Program-made: the position numbers and the translations under genes
The notes under the pieces: model-generated
Databases searched by the model: none
Told to the model about the DNA's origin: nothing
Seen by the model: the letters and a program-made list of their open reading frames with translations, nothing else
In this document: positions 17,913-26,796 of the stretch, in pieces
Position numbering within the stretch: the first letter of the stretch is position 1
Layout of the letters: each line of letters starts with the position of its first letter
Origin: Elainella sp. Prado103
GTDB lineage: Bacteria > Cyanobacteriota > Cyanobacteriia > Elainellales > Elainellaceae
Length of the DNA stretch: 64,000 nt
Reading direction: 5' to 3'
NCBI GenBank assembly: GCA_025454395.1
Contig: JALOOM010000005.1
Span: 62,001 to 126,000 of the forward strand

Positions 17913-18716
17913 CTAGCCCTGTGTCACAACTTCGATCCGACTACCCATCTGCAACTGCCCCTCGCCGCGATGAACTAGGTTTTGACCAAACAGCACATTT
18001 TTGCCAGCCCGTCGGTAGGTCGAAAGGGTTTTAATCGGTTCCAGGCTCGATCGCATGCCGGTGGCTTGATCGGTTGTAGTCACAACGCAGCGTTCACAGG
18101 GCTTGACGGCATCAAACAGGATTTGATCGATCTGGATTTGCCGCCACCGATCTTCTGCGTAGGCTGCACAGCCTGTCACAACCAGGTTAGGACGAAATCG
18201 ATTCATCGGGATTGGTTCAGGTAACCGCTGGTTGAGATCAGCCAGGGAAGCTGCTGAAATTACCAGCAGGGGATAGCCATCTGCAAAACTGACTTGACCA
18301 TTGGGTGCATAGTTAGGATTAGTGGGGCGATCGTAGTCTGTCCCGATACGCACTAAGCGACAAGGTGTTTTCAGAACCTGACTGAACCAATCAGCCGCTT
18401 GGTCGCCTTGATCGACCGCCAGACACTGATCCCGCCAAATCTCTACCTGCCGGACTGATCCGGCGTGATCAGCCAGCGGTACTTGTAGTTCAGGTTGGTC
18501 AGGCCCATGTAGGTGTAGGGCTGTTTCCCCGATCGCAGTTTCGATTAACGCCATTCGAGGCAGTTCACGCTGGGTTAAAAATTTGCCGGTTGGGGTGACA
18601 ACCATCCAATTGCGATCATATTGTAGCCCCCACAGATTCAAGATTGCCCGATCGACCGCAAAGCCACGGCAGGATTTCACAGGATAGATGTAAATTTCAC
18701 TAATTGTAATTGTCAT
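17913..18716 (-). CDS. MOSC domain protein
   Basis: 267 aa with MOSC_N (beta-barrel, ISEIYIYPVKSCRGFAVDRA at the start) followed by a MOSC domain. The conserved cysteine region KPCERCVVTTTDQATG is present; MOSC proteins use a Cys to handle sulfur or molybdenum cofactor, as in the YcbX/mARC type reductases of N-hydroxylated compounds. No ferredoxin domain is attached, so an external electron donor would be needed. Length and start (ATG 18716) are normal. It lies upstream of apcA on the same strand but the 889-nt gap argues against co-transcription. Confidence 0.88.
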   Translation of the reverse strand: MTITISEIYIYPVKSCRGFAVDRAILNLWGLQYDRNWMVVTPTGKFLTQRELPRMALIETAIGETALHLHGPDQPELQVPLADHAGSVRQVEIWRDQCLAVDQGDQAADWFSQVLKTPCRLVRIGTDYDRPTNPNYAPNGQVSFADGYPLLVISAASLADLNQRLPEPIPMNRFRPNLVVTGCAAYAEDRWRQIQIDQILFDAVKPCERCVVTTTDQATGMRSSLEPIKTLSTYRRAGKNVLFGQNLVHRGEGQLQMGSRIEVVTQG

Positions 18717-18824
18717 AGTTATCCCTGAATATCTACCTATCTGGATCGATCCATTCTAGAGGGGTAATTTGTTGCTAATTTTTATGATTGAAATAGCTTG
18801 CCTGATGCTAAAAGTCAATCAGAA

Positions 18825-19472
18825 TTAATCAAAATCAGTTGCCCATTCTGGATGCTGCCAATGTTCATAGAGACGAGCAATTTGAGAGGGAACCACTCGC
18901 CCCAAAGACAGTTCTGGGAGTGCATCGACTGGAAAAAACTCCACGGCATCCGTCTCGATACTGGTTTTGGGTTCTCCACCCATTAATTCGCAGATAAAAA
19001 ATAGCTTGTAGGCATGAAAGGCCATGGGTGGATGGGGATGGCAATTGCGATCGTATAAGGCTGCTAATTTGACCGCTTGGGTTTCATAGCCCGATTCTTC
19101 AAAGACCTCTCGTATCACTGCTTGACTGGGTGGCTCACCAACATCGATCCAGCCACCGGGCAGCGTCCATTTTTGATCTTCCCGTTCTAAAACCAGTAAA
19201 ATTTGCCCATCCTGAAATACTGCTCCTCGAACATCCATCTTCGGTGTAGCGTAGCCCTGTTCATTTTTAAATAGATCTAAAACATAGGTAGGCTCTATGT
19301 TGGTGTGGGCCGCAATCATTTCACTGGCAATCTGTTGAATTTGTTGATAGCGATCGATGTCATATATCCCTTCTGTATAAGTCAGCCCCACTTGAGCGAT
19401 CGCCTGTAGTCGTCGTGCCCAATGCAACCAAATTATCTCGTTAGATGTTTCAGGCTCTTGCCAAGATTCCAT
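18825..19472 (-). CDS. NUDIX hydrolase
   Basis: 215 aa. An N-terminal helical domain (about 1-70, WLHWARRLQAIAQVGLTYTEG...) of the kind found in nucleotide-hydrolase NUDIX subfamilies precedes the NUDIX fold. The box is intact: Gly107-x5-Glu113-x7-Arg121-Glu-Val-x-Glu-Glu-x-Gly128-Tyr (REVFEESGY). It cleaves a nucleoside diphosphate linked to a moiety X, with ADP-ribose or sugar nucleotides possible. The gene begins 73 nt after the stop of the receiver/reductase fusion upstream, and both read in the same direction, so co-transcription is possible. Confidence 0.9.
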   Translation of the reverse strand: MESWQEPETSNEIIWLHWARRLQAIAQVGLTYTEGIYDIDRYQQIQQIASEMIAAHTNIEPTYVLDLFKNEQGYATPKMDVRGAVFQDGQILLVLEREDQKWTLPGGWIDVGEPPSQAVIREVFEESGYETQAVKLAALYDRNCHPHPPMAFHAYKLFFICELMGGEPKTSIETDAVEFFPVDALPELSLGRVVPSQIARLYEHWQHPEWATDFD

Positions 19473-19545
19473 ACTTCATACCATTTTAGATTCATTGAAA
19501 AGGTATTAGCTTCAATCAGTCAAATGTTTGCTCCGGTTCTATGCC

Positions 19546-21204
19546 CTAAACCTTACTGAGATAACGATGAATAAACTGTACGGCGATCGCACCTTCGCCA
19601 ACTCCTGAGGCAACTCGTTTGACTGAACCGAACCGGACATCCCCTGCAACGAATACACCGGGCACGCTTGATTCCAGCAAAAATGGTGGACGATCCAAGT
19701 TCCAACCTTTAGGACGGGAACGGGTTTGCAGGAGATCCATCCCAGTTAAAATAAACCCCTGCTGATCTCGTTCAACCAGATGATCCAACCAGTCTGTTTT
19801 GGGCATTGCCCCAATAAAAATAAACAGCGACTTGGCTGGGACGATTTCCTCCGTGCCAGTTGCACTATCAGCAATAACAATCCTTTCTAAGCTAGATTCT
19901 CCCTCCACTTTCACAACGCTACAGTAAGTACGGACATGAATATTAGGCGTAGCCGCAATTTGTTCAATCAGATACTGCGACATACTCTTGGTCAGAGAAT
20001 CACCCCGCACCAGCATGGTAACTCTTGCGGCGTATTTGGAAAAATGCATCGCAGCTTGTCCGGCCGAGTTGGCACCCCCCACGACATAGACTTCTTCGCC
20101 CTGACAGGCAATGGCCTCGGTCATCGCGGCTCCGTAGTAAACTCCTGCACCAGAGAGGCGATCCATCCCAGGGATCTCTAGCCGCCGATAGGAAACCCCT
20201 GTTGCAATCAGCAGGGCATGACAGCTAATCTCACTGCCATCGGTCAGGGTGATAACGCGGTACGGGTCTTCAATACGCAATCCCGCAGCTTCCTGAGGAG
20301 TCAGAATTTCCACCCCAAATCGTCGGGCCTGGGCCACCGCTCGCCGGGCTAAATCACCCCCGCTTAACCCGCTCGGAAAGCCGAGATAGTTTTCGATGCG
20401 AGAACTAGAGCCGGCCTGACCACCCGGTGCCTCTCGTTCGATCATGACGGTACTCAGACCTTCTGATGCGCCATAAACGGCGGCCGCCAACCCGGCTGGC
20501 CCACCACCGACAATCAGCAAGTCATAAAAAGGACGTTCGGCCCGGGTTTGCAAGCCAATTTTTTCAGCAATTTGACTATTGTCTGGCTGCACCAACCGCG
20601 ATCCATCCGGAAATAGCACCAATGGTAATTGCGATCGACAATCTTCAGCATAGGAAACCAGCTCACGCGCCTCTGGCAATTCCATGTCCAGCCATTGATA
20701 AGGCACCTGGTTACGAGCCAGAAAATCCTTGACTTGATGAGACTGAGGTGACCAGCGATTCCCTACGACTCGGATGCCATCAAAGGGGGGGCGGAAAGAA
20801 GCCAGCCAATCATCTAGCAGGTCATTCAGCACAGGGTAGAGTTTTTCTTCGGGCGGATCCCAGGGCTTGAGCAGGTAGTACTGCAACCGAGCCGAGTTGA
20901 TCGCCCGAATCGCTGCTTCCGTATCGGCATAAGCCGTTAATAGCACGCGCTGAGCATGGGGAAAAATAGTGATAGCTTGTTCTAAAAATTCGATCCCACT
21001 CATCTGAGGCATACGCTGATCGACCAGAAGCAGCGCCACTGAATCATTGCGCAGCTTAAGCTGCTGAAGGGCTTCTAAAGCTGCCTGACCTGAATCTGCT
21101 CGGAGAACCCGAAAGCGATCCCCATATTGTCGGCGCAGATCGCGGCTGATTGCTTGCAATACTTCCGGGTCGTCATCAACGGTCAAAATTACAGGTCTTG
21201 CCAT
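19546..21204 (-). CDS. Receiver / glutaredoxin-like / thioredoxin-reductase-like fusion
   Basis: 552 aa. Residues 1-125: response-regulator receiver (VDDDPE, phospho-acceptor Asp62 in LLLVDQRMPQMSG, Lys113 in LLKPWD). Residues 143-220: a thioredoxin/glutaredoxin-like fold (IRVVGNRWSPQSHQVKDFLARN), with SPQS where glutaredoxins have CPxC. Residues 226-552: FAD/NAD-binding oxidoreductase of the thioredoxin-reductase type (FAD loop GGGPAG 233-238, NADPH loop VVGGANSAGQ 375-384, C-terminal VPGVFVAGDVR). The CxxC of true thioredoxin reductase (expected near residue 356-362) is replaced by YYGAAM. So the flavoprotein half cannot work as a classical disulfide reductase. Fusions of this architecture are known in bacteria under the label response regulator/thioredoxin-disulfide reductase; substrate unknown. 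Confidence 0.88.
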   Translation of the reverse strand: MARPVILTVDDDPEVLQAISRDLRRQYGDRFRVLRADSGQAALEALQQLKLRNDSVALLLVDQRMPQMSGIEFLEQAITIFPHAQRVLLTAYADTEAAIRAINSARLQYYLLKPWDPPEEKLYPVLNDLLDDWLASFRPPFDGIRVVGNRWSPQSHQVKDFLARNQVPYQWLDMELPEARELVSYAEDCRSQLPLVLFPDGSRLVQPDNSQIAEKIGLQTRAERPFYDLLIVGGGPAGLAAAVYGASEGLSTVMIEREAPGGQAGSSSRIENYLGFPSGLSGGDLARRAVAQARRFGVEILTPQEAAGLRIEDPYRVITLTDGSEISCHALLIATGVSYRRLEIPGMDRLSGAGVYYGAAMTEAIACQGEEVYVVGGANSAGQAAMHFSKYAARVTMLVRGDSLTKSMSQYLIEQIAATPNIHVRTYCSVVKVEGESSLERIVIADSATGTEEIVPAKSLFIFIGAMPKTDWLDHLVERDQQGFILTGMDLLQTRSRPKGWNLDRPPFLLESSVPGVFVAGDVRFGSVKRVASGVGEGAIAVQFIHRYLSKV

Positions 21205-21235
21205 GGGGCGCTACACCAAGTTTTTAGGTCAAATT

Positions 21236-21287
21236 TTTCGGTCAATTCTTTCGGTCAATTCTTTCGGTCAATTCTTTCGGTCAATGC
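21236..21287. repeat. 13-bp tandem repeat, 4 copies
   Basis: Unit TTTCGGTCAATTC, three exact copies and one truncated, just before the start codon side of the receiver/reductase fusion gene. Confidence 0.92.
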
Positions 21288-21917
21288 TCAGAAAATCAAT
21301 CCAGAAAATCTAAAGATGACTCTCCAGGCAAACTGCTACAGACATGCCTTGGATACATCACTTGAATATATGCTTACTGAGTCATATCCTGAGATCCCTT
21401 GCTACTCTAGCATGGGTGCCTTATCAAATCCAACTTTCCCTACCTTCCTCCCTTTGCGCTTCTCCCTGATGTTCCGTGGTTGAATTCATCTTGAACTGGT
21501 TGAGCAATTACAAAGTTAGCCCATGAAAAGTTAATTCTCGTTAACTTGCGTTCTCCTTTCTCTATGCTTTATGATGCCTAACCATAAACTAAACTATTAG
21601 TCTTCATTTTTGGAGGTTTACATCAGCACTAAGTAGGGACATCTAGCAGAATTACTCGCAAAAAAGTTTGCTTGAAAAAGGGTTGTTTAGAAACGAGTTT
21701 GTTTGAAAAGAGCTTGCCTAGCTGCCGGGTTTATCTGGAGAGAAGACGCAGCGTATACTTGGAGTAAAGCTTTAACTCAACGATCGGATGCCGCATTTCT
21801 CAGGAGTTCGGTATTGGCAGCATTGTTCTTCGATCGGGCAAGCACTGACGGGAGATGCTTTCAAGCGGCATCGCAGAAAGAGCATACCTGAGGGAGGGAT
21901 GTGACTATAACATTGCG

Positions 21918-21970
21918 TGAATGTATCGTTTGATCTGAATGTATTGTTTGATATGAATGTATCGTTTGTG
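21918..21970. repeat. 18-bp tandem repeat, 3 copies
   Basis: Unit TGAATGTATCGTTTGATC with one or two changes per copy. Confidence 0.88.
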
Positions 21971-22082
21971 ACCAGTCCATTCAACAGGTCTGCTAGTGAT
22001 ACTCGACCCAATCGTTTGCCGGATAGCGCTTTCTAACCTGCCAACCTGCTGCCCCTTCCCTGTTGCCTCTTTCAGTTCTGAA

Positions 22083-22334
22083 TTGGATGGTCTGAGATTT
22101 GGATGGTCTGAGATACTGTTCTCTGGGTTGCACTGTTCTCTGGGTTGCACTGTTCTCTGGGTTGCAGTGTACAGAATCTACTAGCACCTGTGGGATCGTG
22201 ATTCCAGCAAAAGGTACAACATGTATCTCTGGGTTGCACTGTACGGAATCTACCAGCAAGGAATCTACCAGCAAGGAATCTACCAGCAAGGAATCTACCA
22301 GCAAGGAATCTACCAGCAAGGAATCTACCAGCAA
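22083..22334. repeat. Compound tandem repeat cluster (16-, 17- and 15-bp units)
   Basis: Two copies of TTGGATGGTCTGAGAT (22083-22114), three of TTCTCTGGGTTGCACTG (22119-22169) and six perfect copies of GGAATCTACCAGCAA (22245-22334). The join of the 17-bp and 15-bp motifs occurs twice (about 22157-22188 and 22226-22259), showing segmental duplication before the 15-bp unit was amplified. Confidence 0.93.
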
Positions 22335-22579
22335 GGATTTTATGAAGTATGCTACTAATCGATATCTGAGCGACAGCCAACCTCTAGATAAGGGTCAATT
22401 AAGTAACGGTCAATTAAATAACAGGCAATATTTGGGCAACAGTCAATTCTTCAACAGTGCCTTGCTTTACCGCATCTCTTGCCACATCTTTGCACGGATT
22501 CCATGCTGAATCAAAAGTGCTCAGTAATCTGCAACTTGATGGCACAAGTGTCCTTATAGACATAGCAAGCACCGGGGTC

Positions 22580-23800
22580 ATGCGCAAGCCTGTTGTAACA
22601 ATCTTTTACCAATTTGACCCGTGGTATTCAACGATCGGGGGAATCCAGACTTTAATTAAGACCTTTATTCAGTATGCTCCGCAGGAGTTTAAGTTGCGGT
22701 TGGTAGGGATCAATGGCGGCAGCCATCTAGCGATCGGGAAATGGCATGAGGCTGAACTGTATGGCAAAGCATTGCTGTTTATGCCGCTATTCTCTCGACC
22801 AAACGATAACATTAGGCATGTTGTACCAACCACGCTAAAGTATACACTGGGACTGGTTGGACGTAACCTGTCTTCAGATTTCATGCATTTTCATCGCATT
22901 GAGCCGACGCTGGTGACCCGGCATTGGAGTGGCGAAAAAATGCTGTTTGTCCATAACGATATGAGACAGCAGATTCAAGCCTCCGGCTCGGCCAAAGCCA
23001 TGCTATGGAATCAGGTGCCTCAAATATACTTTGCTTTAGAAAGAAGCTTAATTGAGCAGTTTTCCCAAATCTTTGTCTGCCATTCGGAGTCGGTGCAGCT
23101 ATATCGCAACCGTTACCCAAGGATCGCGCCCCGGATTAGTTACATCAAAAATACGGTCGATAGCGATCGGTTTTATCCCTTATATGCCCAACAAGAGCAG
23201 CACAGACTACTCTTGAGTCGCCAGTTAAATTTACCGGATCACACAAGATTTATTCTATTTGCGGGTCGGTTACATCCCCAGAAAGATCCATTGCTCCTAG
23301 TGCAATCCTTCGCGGCATTAAATGAGCCCGGTGTGCATTTGCTGATCGCAGGCGATGGAGAATTGCAGCAAGTCTTGCAACAACAGGTACGCACTCTAGG
23401 ATTAACCCCCCATGTCTCTTTCTTGGGTGCTGTGCAGCAACCCCAACTGGTGAAGCTTTATCAAGTGGCGAGTGTGTTTGTTTTAACCAGTTTGTACGAG
23501 GGGTTGCCATTGGCAGTGTTGGAAGCACTGGCTTCGGGTATCCCGGTAGTTACAACGAACTGCGGTGAAACCCCCAACTTTCTGACTTCTGACAGTGGAG
23601 TGGTTTGTTTAGAGCGCCAACCTCAGGCGATTGCCGCCGCCTTGAGACAGGTTCTACAATTTCCAGAACGCTACCCCGTGTCTGCTTGCCTCCAGGCCAT
23701 GCGACCCTATGAGGCAAAAATGCTGATGCATGAACTGTATGATGAGATGCTCGATCGCTGGCAAAGCCGCCTTGCGGCAATTTCTAAATCAATTTTTTAG
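22580..23800 (+). CDS. GT4 glycosyltransferase
   Basis: 406 aa from the ATG at 22580 (MRKPVVTIFYQFDPWYSTIGGIQTLIK); an in-frame GTG at 22457 would add 41 residues but they look unlike a GT-B start. The N-terminal half has the glycine-rich acceptor loop GGIQT; the C-terminal half has the nucleotide-sugar site (LFAGRLHPQKDPLLLVQSF, then EGLPLAVLEALASGIPVVTTNCGETPN with the E-x7-E motif). A retaining glycosyltransferase that would add one sugar to the EPS repeat unit in the cytoplasm. First gene of the plus-strand EPS locus. Donor and acceptor unknown. Confidence 0.88.
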   Translation: MRKPVVTIFYQFDPWYSTIGGIQTLIKTFIQYAPQEFKLRLVGINGGSHLAIGKWHEAELYGKALLFMPLFSRPNDNIRHVVPTTLKYTLGLVGRNLSSDFMHFHRIEPTLVTRHWSGEKMLFVHNDMRQQIQASGSAKAMLWNQVPQIYFALERSLIEQFSQIFVCHSESVQLYRNRYPRIAPRISYIKNTVDSDRFYPLYAQQEQHRLLLSRQLNLPDHTRFILFAGRLHPQKDPLLLVQSFAALNEPGVHLLIAGDGELQQVLQQQVRTLGLTPHVSFLGAVQQPQLVKLYQVASVFVLTSLYEGLPLAVLEALASGIPVVTTNCGETPNFLTSDSGVVCLERQPQAIAAALRQVLQFPERYPVSACLQAMRPYEAKMLMHELYDEMLDRWQSRLAAISKSIF

Positions 23801-23971
23801 GAGTTTTTCTATGGTTCACCCATGAGAGTTCCACGGATGCGTTAGGGCATTTCATGCTGCTTCCAGTTGTCATTTTTCCTATTTTGGGTTTTTCCTCTGC
23901 TGTTTTGTTTGTTGTGATTTAATCACTTATTGGGTTTCCGTCATCTAACTTTCAGTTTCCAGGCTGGCACC

Positions 23972-25156
23972 ATGAAAATCGCAGTGATCGGCTCTAAAGG
24001 ATTACCTCCCAAACAAGGCGGCATTGAACATTATTGTGCGGAAGTGTATTCTCGCCTTGTGGCAGCAGGGCATTCAGTAGATCTGTTTGCCCGTGCATCC
24101 TATACCCATTTATCCTGGCGCGATCGATACACTTACGAGGGCATTCGCGTATTTTCATTACCATCGATCGGCCAGGGCGGGCTCGATGCCTTCACCAATG
24201 CCGCTCTGGGAGCAATGATTGCTAGCCGCCAAGATTACGACATTTTGCACTTTCATGCCCTAGGGCCAGCCTTATTTAGTTGGATACCCCATTGGGTTTC
24301 ACCGGCGAAAGTAGTCGTCAGTTGTCATGGGTTAGACTGGCAGCGTAGTAAATGGAATCGCTATGCGAGTGCAGTTATCCAAATGGGTGAACGGGTGGCC
24401 TGCCATTGTGCTGATGAATTGATGGTGGTTTCCCAAGATTTGCACTCCTATTTTTGGAAAACCCATGGACGAGAGACCGTCTATCTGCCCACTGCGCCCG
24501 CTAGCTATGTTGCTTCCGATCCCACCTTTGCCTATGGCAGTTCTCTAGGGCTGGCAGCAGGAAAATATATTTTGTATTTGGGGCGACTGGTGCCCGAAAA
24601 ACGACCAGACCTATTACTCCAAGCCTTTCAATCACAGTGGGCAGAGTCAGTTTGGCAGGGTTGGAAGCTGGTATTGGTGGGATCAACCAGCGATCCATCG
24701 GATTTCACAACCCATTTGCTGCGATCGGGCAGAGCATCCGGCAACGTGGTGTTTACTGGCGAATTGCGCGGGCGACTGCTGTCCGAAATTGTTCGCGGAG
24801 CAGGGCTCATGGTGCAGCCGTCGGATCTAGAAGGAATGCCCCTGTCATTGTTGGAAGCAATGGCCGAAGGAATCCCCGTGATTGCCAGTGATATTCCGCC
24901 GCATCAACAGTTACTGGGGCTGCATCGAGGTTTGTTATTTTCCGCAGGACAGGTGGATGCTTGTGCAGCAGCCATCGCTTGGGCCATCCGGCATCCTCGG
25001 CAGATGCAACAGATGGCTCAGAAGGCGCGCCGATTTGTTGCTCAGCAACATAACTGGAATGCCATTACGGCTGGTACGCTAGAACTCTACCAGTTTCTCA
25101 TCCATGCCCCTACTCTCCAGGATACCGCCGCTGCCACTGTGCCATTGCTACCTTAA
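23972..25156 (+). CDS. GT4 glycosyltransferase (DUF1972-like)
   Basis: 394 aa from the ATG at 23972; the open frame begins at 23930 but the protein family starts MKIAVIGSKGLPPKQGGIEHYCAEVYSRL. The N-terminal domain is of the DUF1972 type seen in polysaccharide clusters; the C-terminal Glyco_transf_1 part contains LYLGRLVPEKRPDLLLQAF and EGMPLSLLEAMAEGIPVIASDIP. Predicted cytoplasmic, retaining. It lies 171 nt after the first GT4 gene and 94 nt before the GumC-like gene, so the order suggests one operon. Confidence 0.87.
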   Translation: MKIAVIGSKGLPPKQGGIEHYCAEVYSRLVAAGHSVDLFARASYTHLSWRDRYTYEGIRVFSLPSIGQGGLDAFTNAALGAMIASRQDYDILHFHALGPALFSWIPHWVSPAKVVVSCHGLDWQRSKWNRYASAVIQMGERVACHCADELMVVSQDLHSYFWKTHGRETVYLPTAPASYVASDPTFAYGSSLGLAAGKYILYLGRLVPEKRPDLLLQAFQSQWAESVWQGWKLVLVGSTSDPSDFTTHLLRSGRASGNVVFTGELRGRLLSEIVRGAGLMVQPSDLEGMPLSLLEAMAEGIPVIASDIPPHQQLLGLHRGLLFSAGQVDACAAAIAWAIRHPRQMQQMAQKARRFVAQQHNWNAITAGTLELYQFLIHAPTLQDTAAATVPLLP

Positions 25157-25250
25157 ACCGGCTGAAAGCATATTGCGATTGGTTTTCATGCGATGGATGT
25201 CTGTTTTCTCTTCTCGTTGACCAGTAATCTTCATAGTTGAGTTTGAGAAT

Positions 25251-26720
25251 ATGGCTTCTAGTTCACCCAACTCCCGATCGACTCCACCCCCGATCCGTCT
25301 GATGCCACGCCGCTCGATCCCGCGTCCTAATCGCTACTTCTGGTTGTGGTTAGGAACCAATCTGGCGATCTGGAGTACCGCCTTATTTTATGTGACGACC
25401 CGACCCGTGACCTATACCAGTCGCTGGTCTGCCAATGTGCCTTTTTCAACCAATTACACCAATGTTAACTTGCCAGGGATCGGGGCGGCTTCGGCTTCAG
25501 CGGATTCCCCTTACAAAACCTTTGCCGATCCCCGCGAGAGCTATAAACTGCTGGCCGAAAGTGACGAAGTGTTAACCGCCGCTGCCGCACAACTTCAGAC
25601 CACTCCAGAACGGTTCGGTAAACCTCGCATCAAAGTAGTCGATAACACGACGCTGATGAACTTTGAAATTCGTGGTGAAACCCCTGAGATTGCTCAGCAA
25701 AAAGCAGTGGTTTTGAGTCAAGCTTTAGAGCAAAAGTTACAAGCATTACGCCTGATTGAAATGCAGCAGCAGGATCGCCATCTGAAGCTGTCATTGGGAT
25801 CAGATCAGGCAAGGTTGCAAACAGCCCAAGAGAATCTCTCTGGCTATCGCACTGACTCTCCCTTGGTATCGGGCAATCAGTTGACTGAACTCACCATGAA
25901 TTTAGAAGGGTTAAGACGTAGCCAGGCAGAAGCAGTGGCTGAATTACAACAGGTAACGGCCAAAGTTCAGCAATTGTCCGCGAGTTTGAGCCTGACTTCA
26001 GAACAGGCTGCTGCGGCTTTGGCACTTCAGTCGGATCAGCTATTTCAAGCCTATCTAGCTGAGTATAATCAAGCCAGTACAGCGTTAGCCAGCGAAAGTA
26101 CCCGATTTCAGCCCACCAGCCCCGTGATCCGGGATAAACAGCAGCGAGTGGATGCGGCAAAGTTAGCGCTGTTGCAACAGGGACAGGTGGTTTTAGGAAG
26201 ACCTGTTACGGAAAGTACGTTGACGCAACTCATTCTGAGTGGGGGTGGGGGTTCTTCCAGTTCGGCTTCTGAACGCGCTCGCCTGTTTCAGGAACTGATC
26301 GCCCTTCAGACTCAACAGCAAGGAGCCCAGGCCCAAGCCCAAGCTTTGACAGAACAGGTGACCCAGTTGGAGGCTCGCCTGGCCAGTTTGGCACAACAGG
26401 AATCCCAATTGGAAAATTTAGAGCGCGATGTGAAGATTTCGGAGGCGGTCTTCTCTTCGAATTTAACCAAGCTCAGTGTCAATCGGGCAGATATTTCTGC
26501 ATCCTATCCGCAAATGACGATCGTGACTCAGCCATCGCTGCCCAAAGCCCCCAGCCTGCCGCGGATGTCGATCGCAACCCTTTTAGGCGCTGCTCTGGGA
26601 TCGGTGTTTCTCACAACGGCCGTTCTGTCTCTCTGGCTGCGCGATCGGCAAATCCGCAAAATGCAGCAAACCGAATTGACTCCCCCGCCATTCACCCAAC
26701 CTCACTCCATCCAAAACTGA
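25251..26720 (+). CDS. Wzz/GumC-type polysaccharide chain-length protein (no kinase domain)
   Basis: 489 aa. First membrane helix about residues 29-48 (YFWLWLGTNLAIWSTALFYV), a periplasmic Wzz-like domain, extensive coiled coils (about 165-250 and 345-400, Gln/Ala rich), then the second helix about 440-462 just before a short cytoplasmic tail (LRDRQIRKMQQ). A PSLP-KAPSLPR motif lies before the second helix, the usual Pro-rich signature. The Wzc tyrosine kinase domain is absent. Controls chain length in Wzy-dependent EPS assembly. It sits immediately before the Wzy-like gene, which supports this role. Confidence 0.85.
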   Translation: MASSSPNSRSTPPPIRLMPRRSIPRPNRYFWLWLGTNLAIWSTALFYVTTRPVTYTSRWSANVPFSTNYTNVNLPGIGAASASADSPYKTFADPRESYKLLAESDEVLTAAAAQLQTTPERFGKPRIKVVDNTTLMNFEIRGETPEIAQQKAVVLSQALEQKLQALRLIEMQQQDRHLKLSLGSDQARLQTAQENLSGYRTDSPLVSGNQLTELTMNLEGLRRSQAEAVAELQQVTAKVQQLSASLSLTSEQAAAALALQSDQLFQAYLAEYNQASTALASESTRFQPTSPVIRDKQQRVDAAKLALLQQGQVVLGRPVTESTLTQLILSGGGGSSSSASERARLFQELIALQTQQQGAQAQAQALTEQVTQLEARLASLAQQESQLENLERDVKISEAVFSSNLTKLSVNRADISASYPQMTIVTQPSLPKAPSLPRMSIATLLGAALGSVFLTTAVLSLWLRDRQIRKMQQTELTPPPFTQPHSIQN

Positions 26721-26796
26721 CCTTTTGCTGCATCCTGGCTAGCAATCAATTTGCTGGTGATGCATTCAGATCCTCCGTTCTGCCCAGTCCTTTGTC

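Larger units (their letters stand above)
21205..22579. other. Gene-free stretch upstream of the first EPS locus
   Basis: About 1.4 kb with no convincing gene. It is dominated by four clusters of tandem repeats (21236-21287, 21918-21970, 22083-22169, 22245-22334) and degenerate AAAAG/TTTG repeats near 21660-21715. All open frames here are products of repeats with periods divisible by three. The promoter of the EPS locus should lie in this stretch, but no pair of boxes stands out. Confidence 0.7.

Noticed and set aside
22245-22334. Possible CRISPR array
   Set aside because: The units abut directly with no spacers and no cas gene is near; simple tandem repeat.
21993-22509. Several long open frames across the repeat cluster (KESTS, LVDSL and LAGRFL peptides)
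   Set aside because: They arise from a 15-bp DNA repeat read in different frames on both strands; no RBS, no recognisable domain and mutual overlap.
22457-22579. Upstream GTG start for the first glycosyltransferase
   Set aside because: The added 41 residues are unlike a GT-B start; MRKPVVTIFYQ with the ATG at 22580 fits the family.
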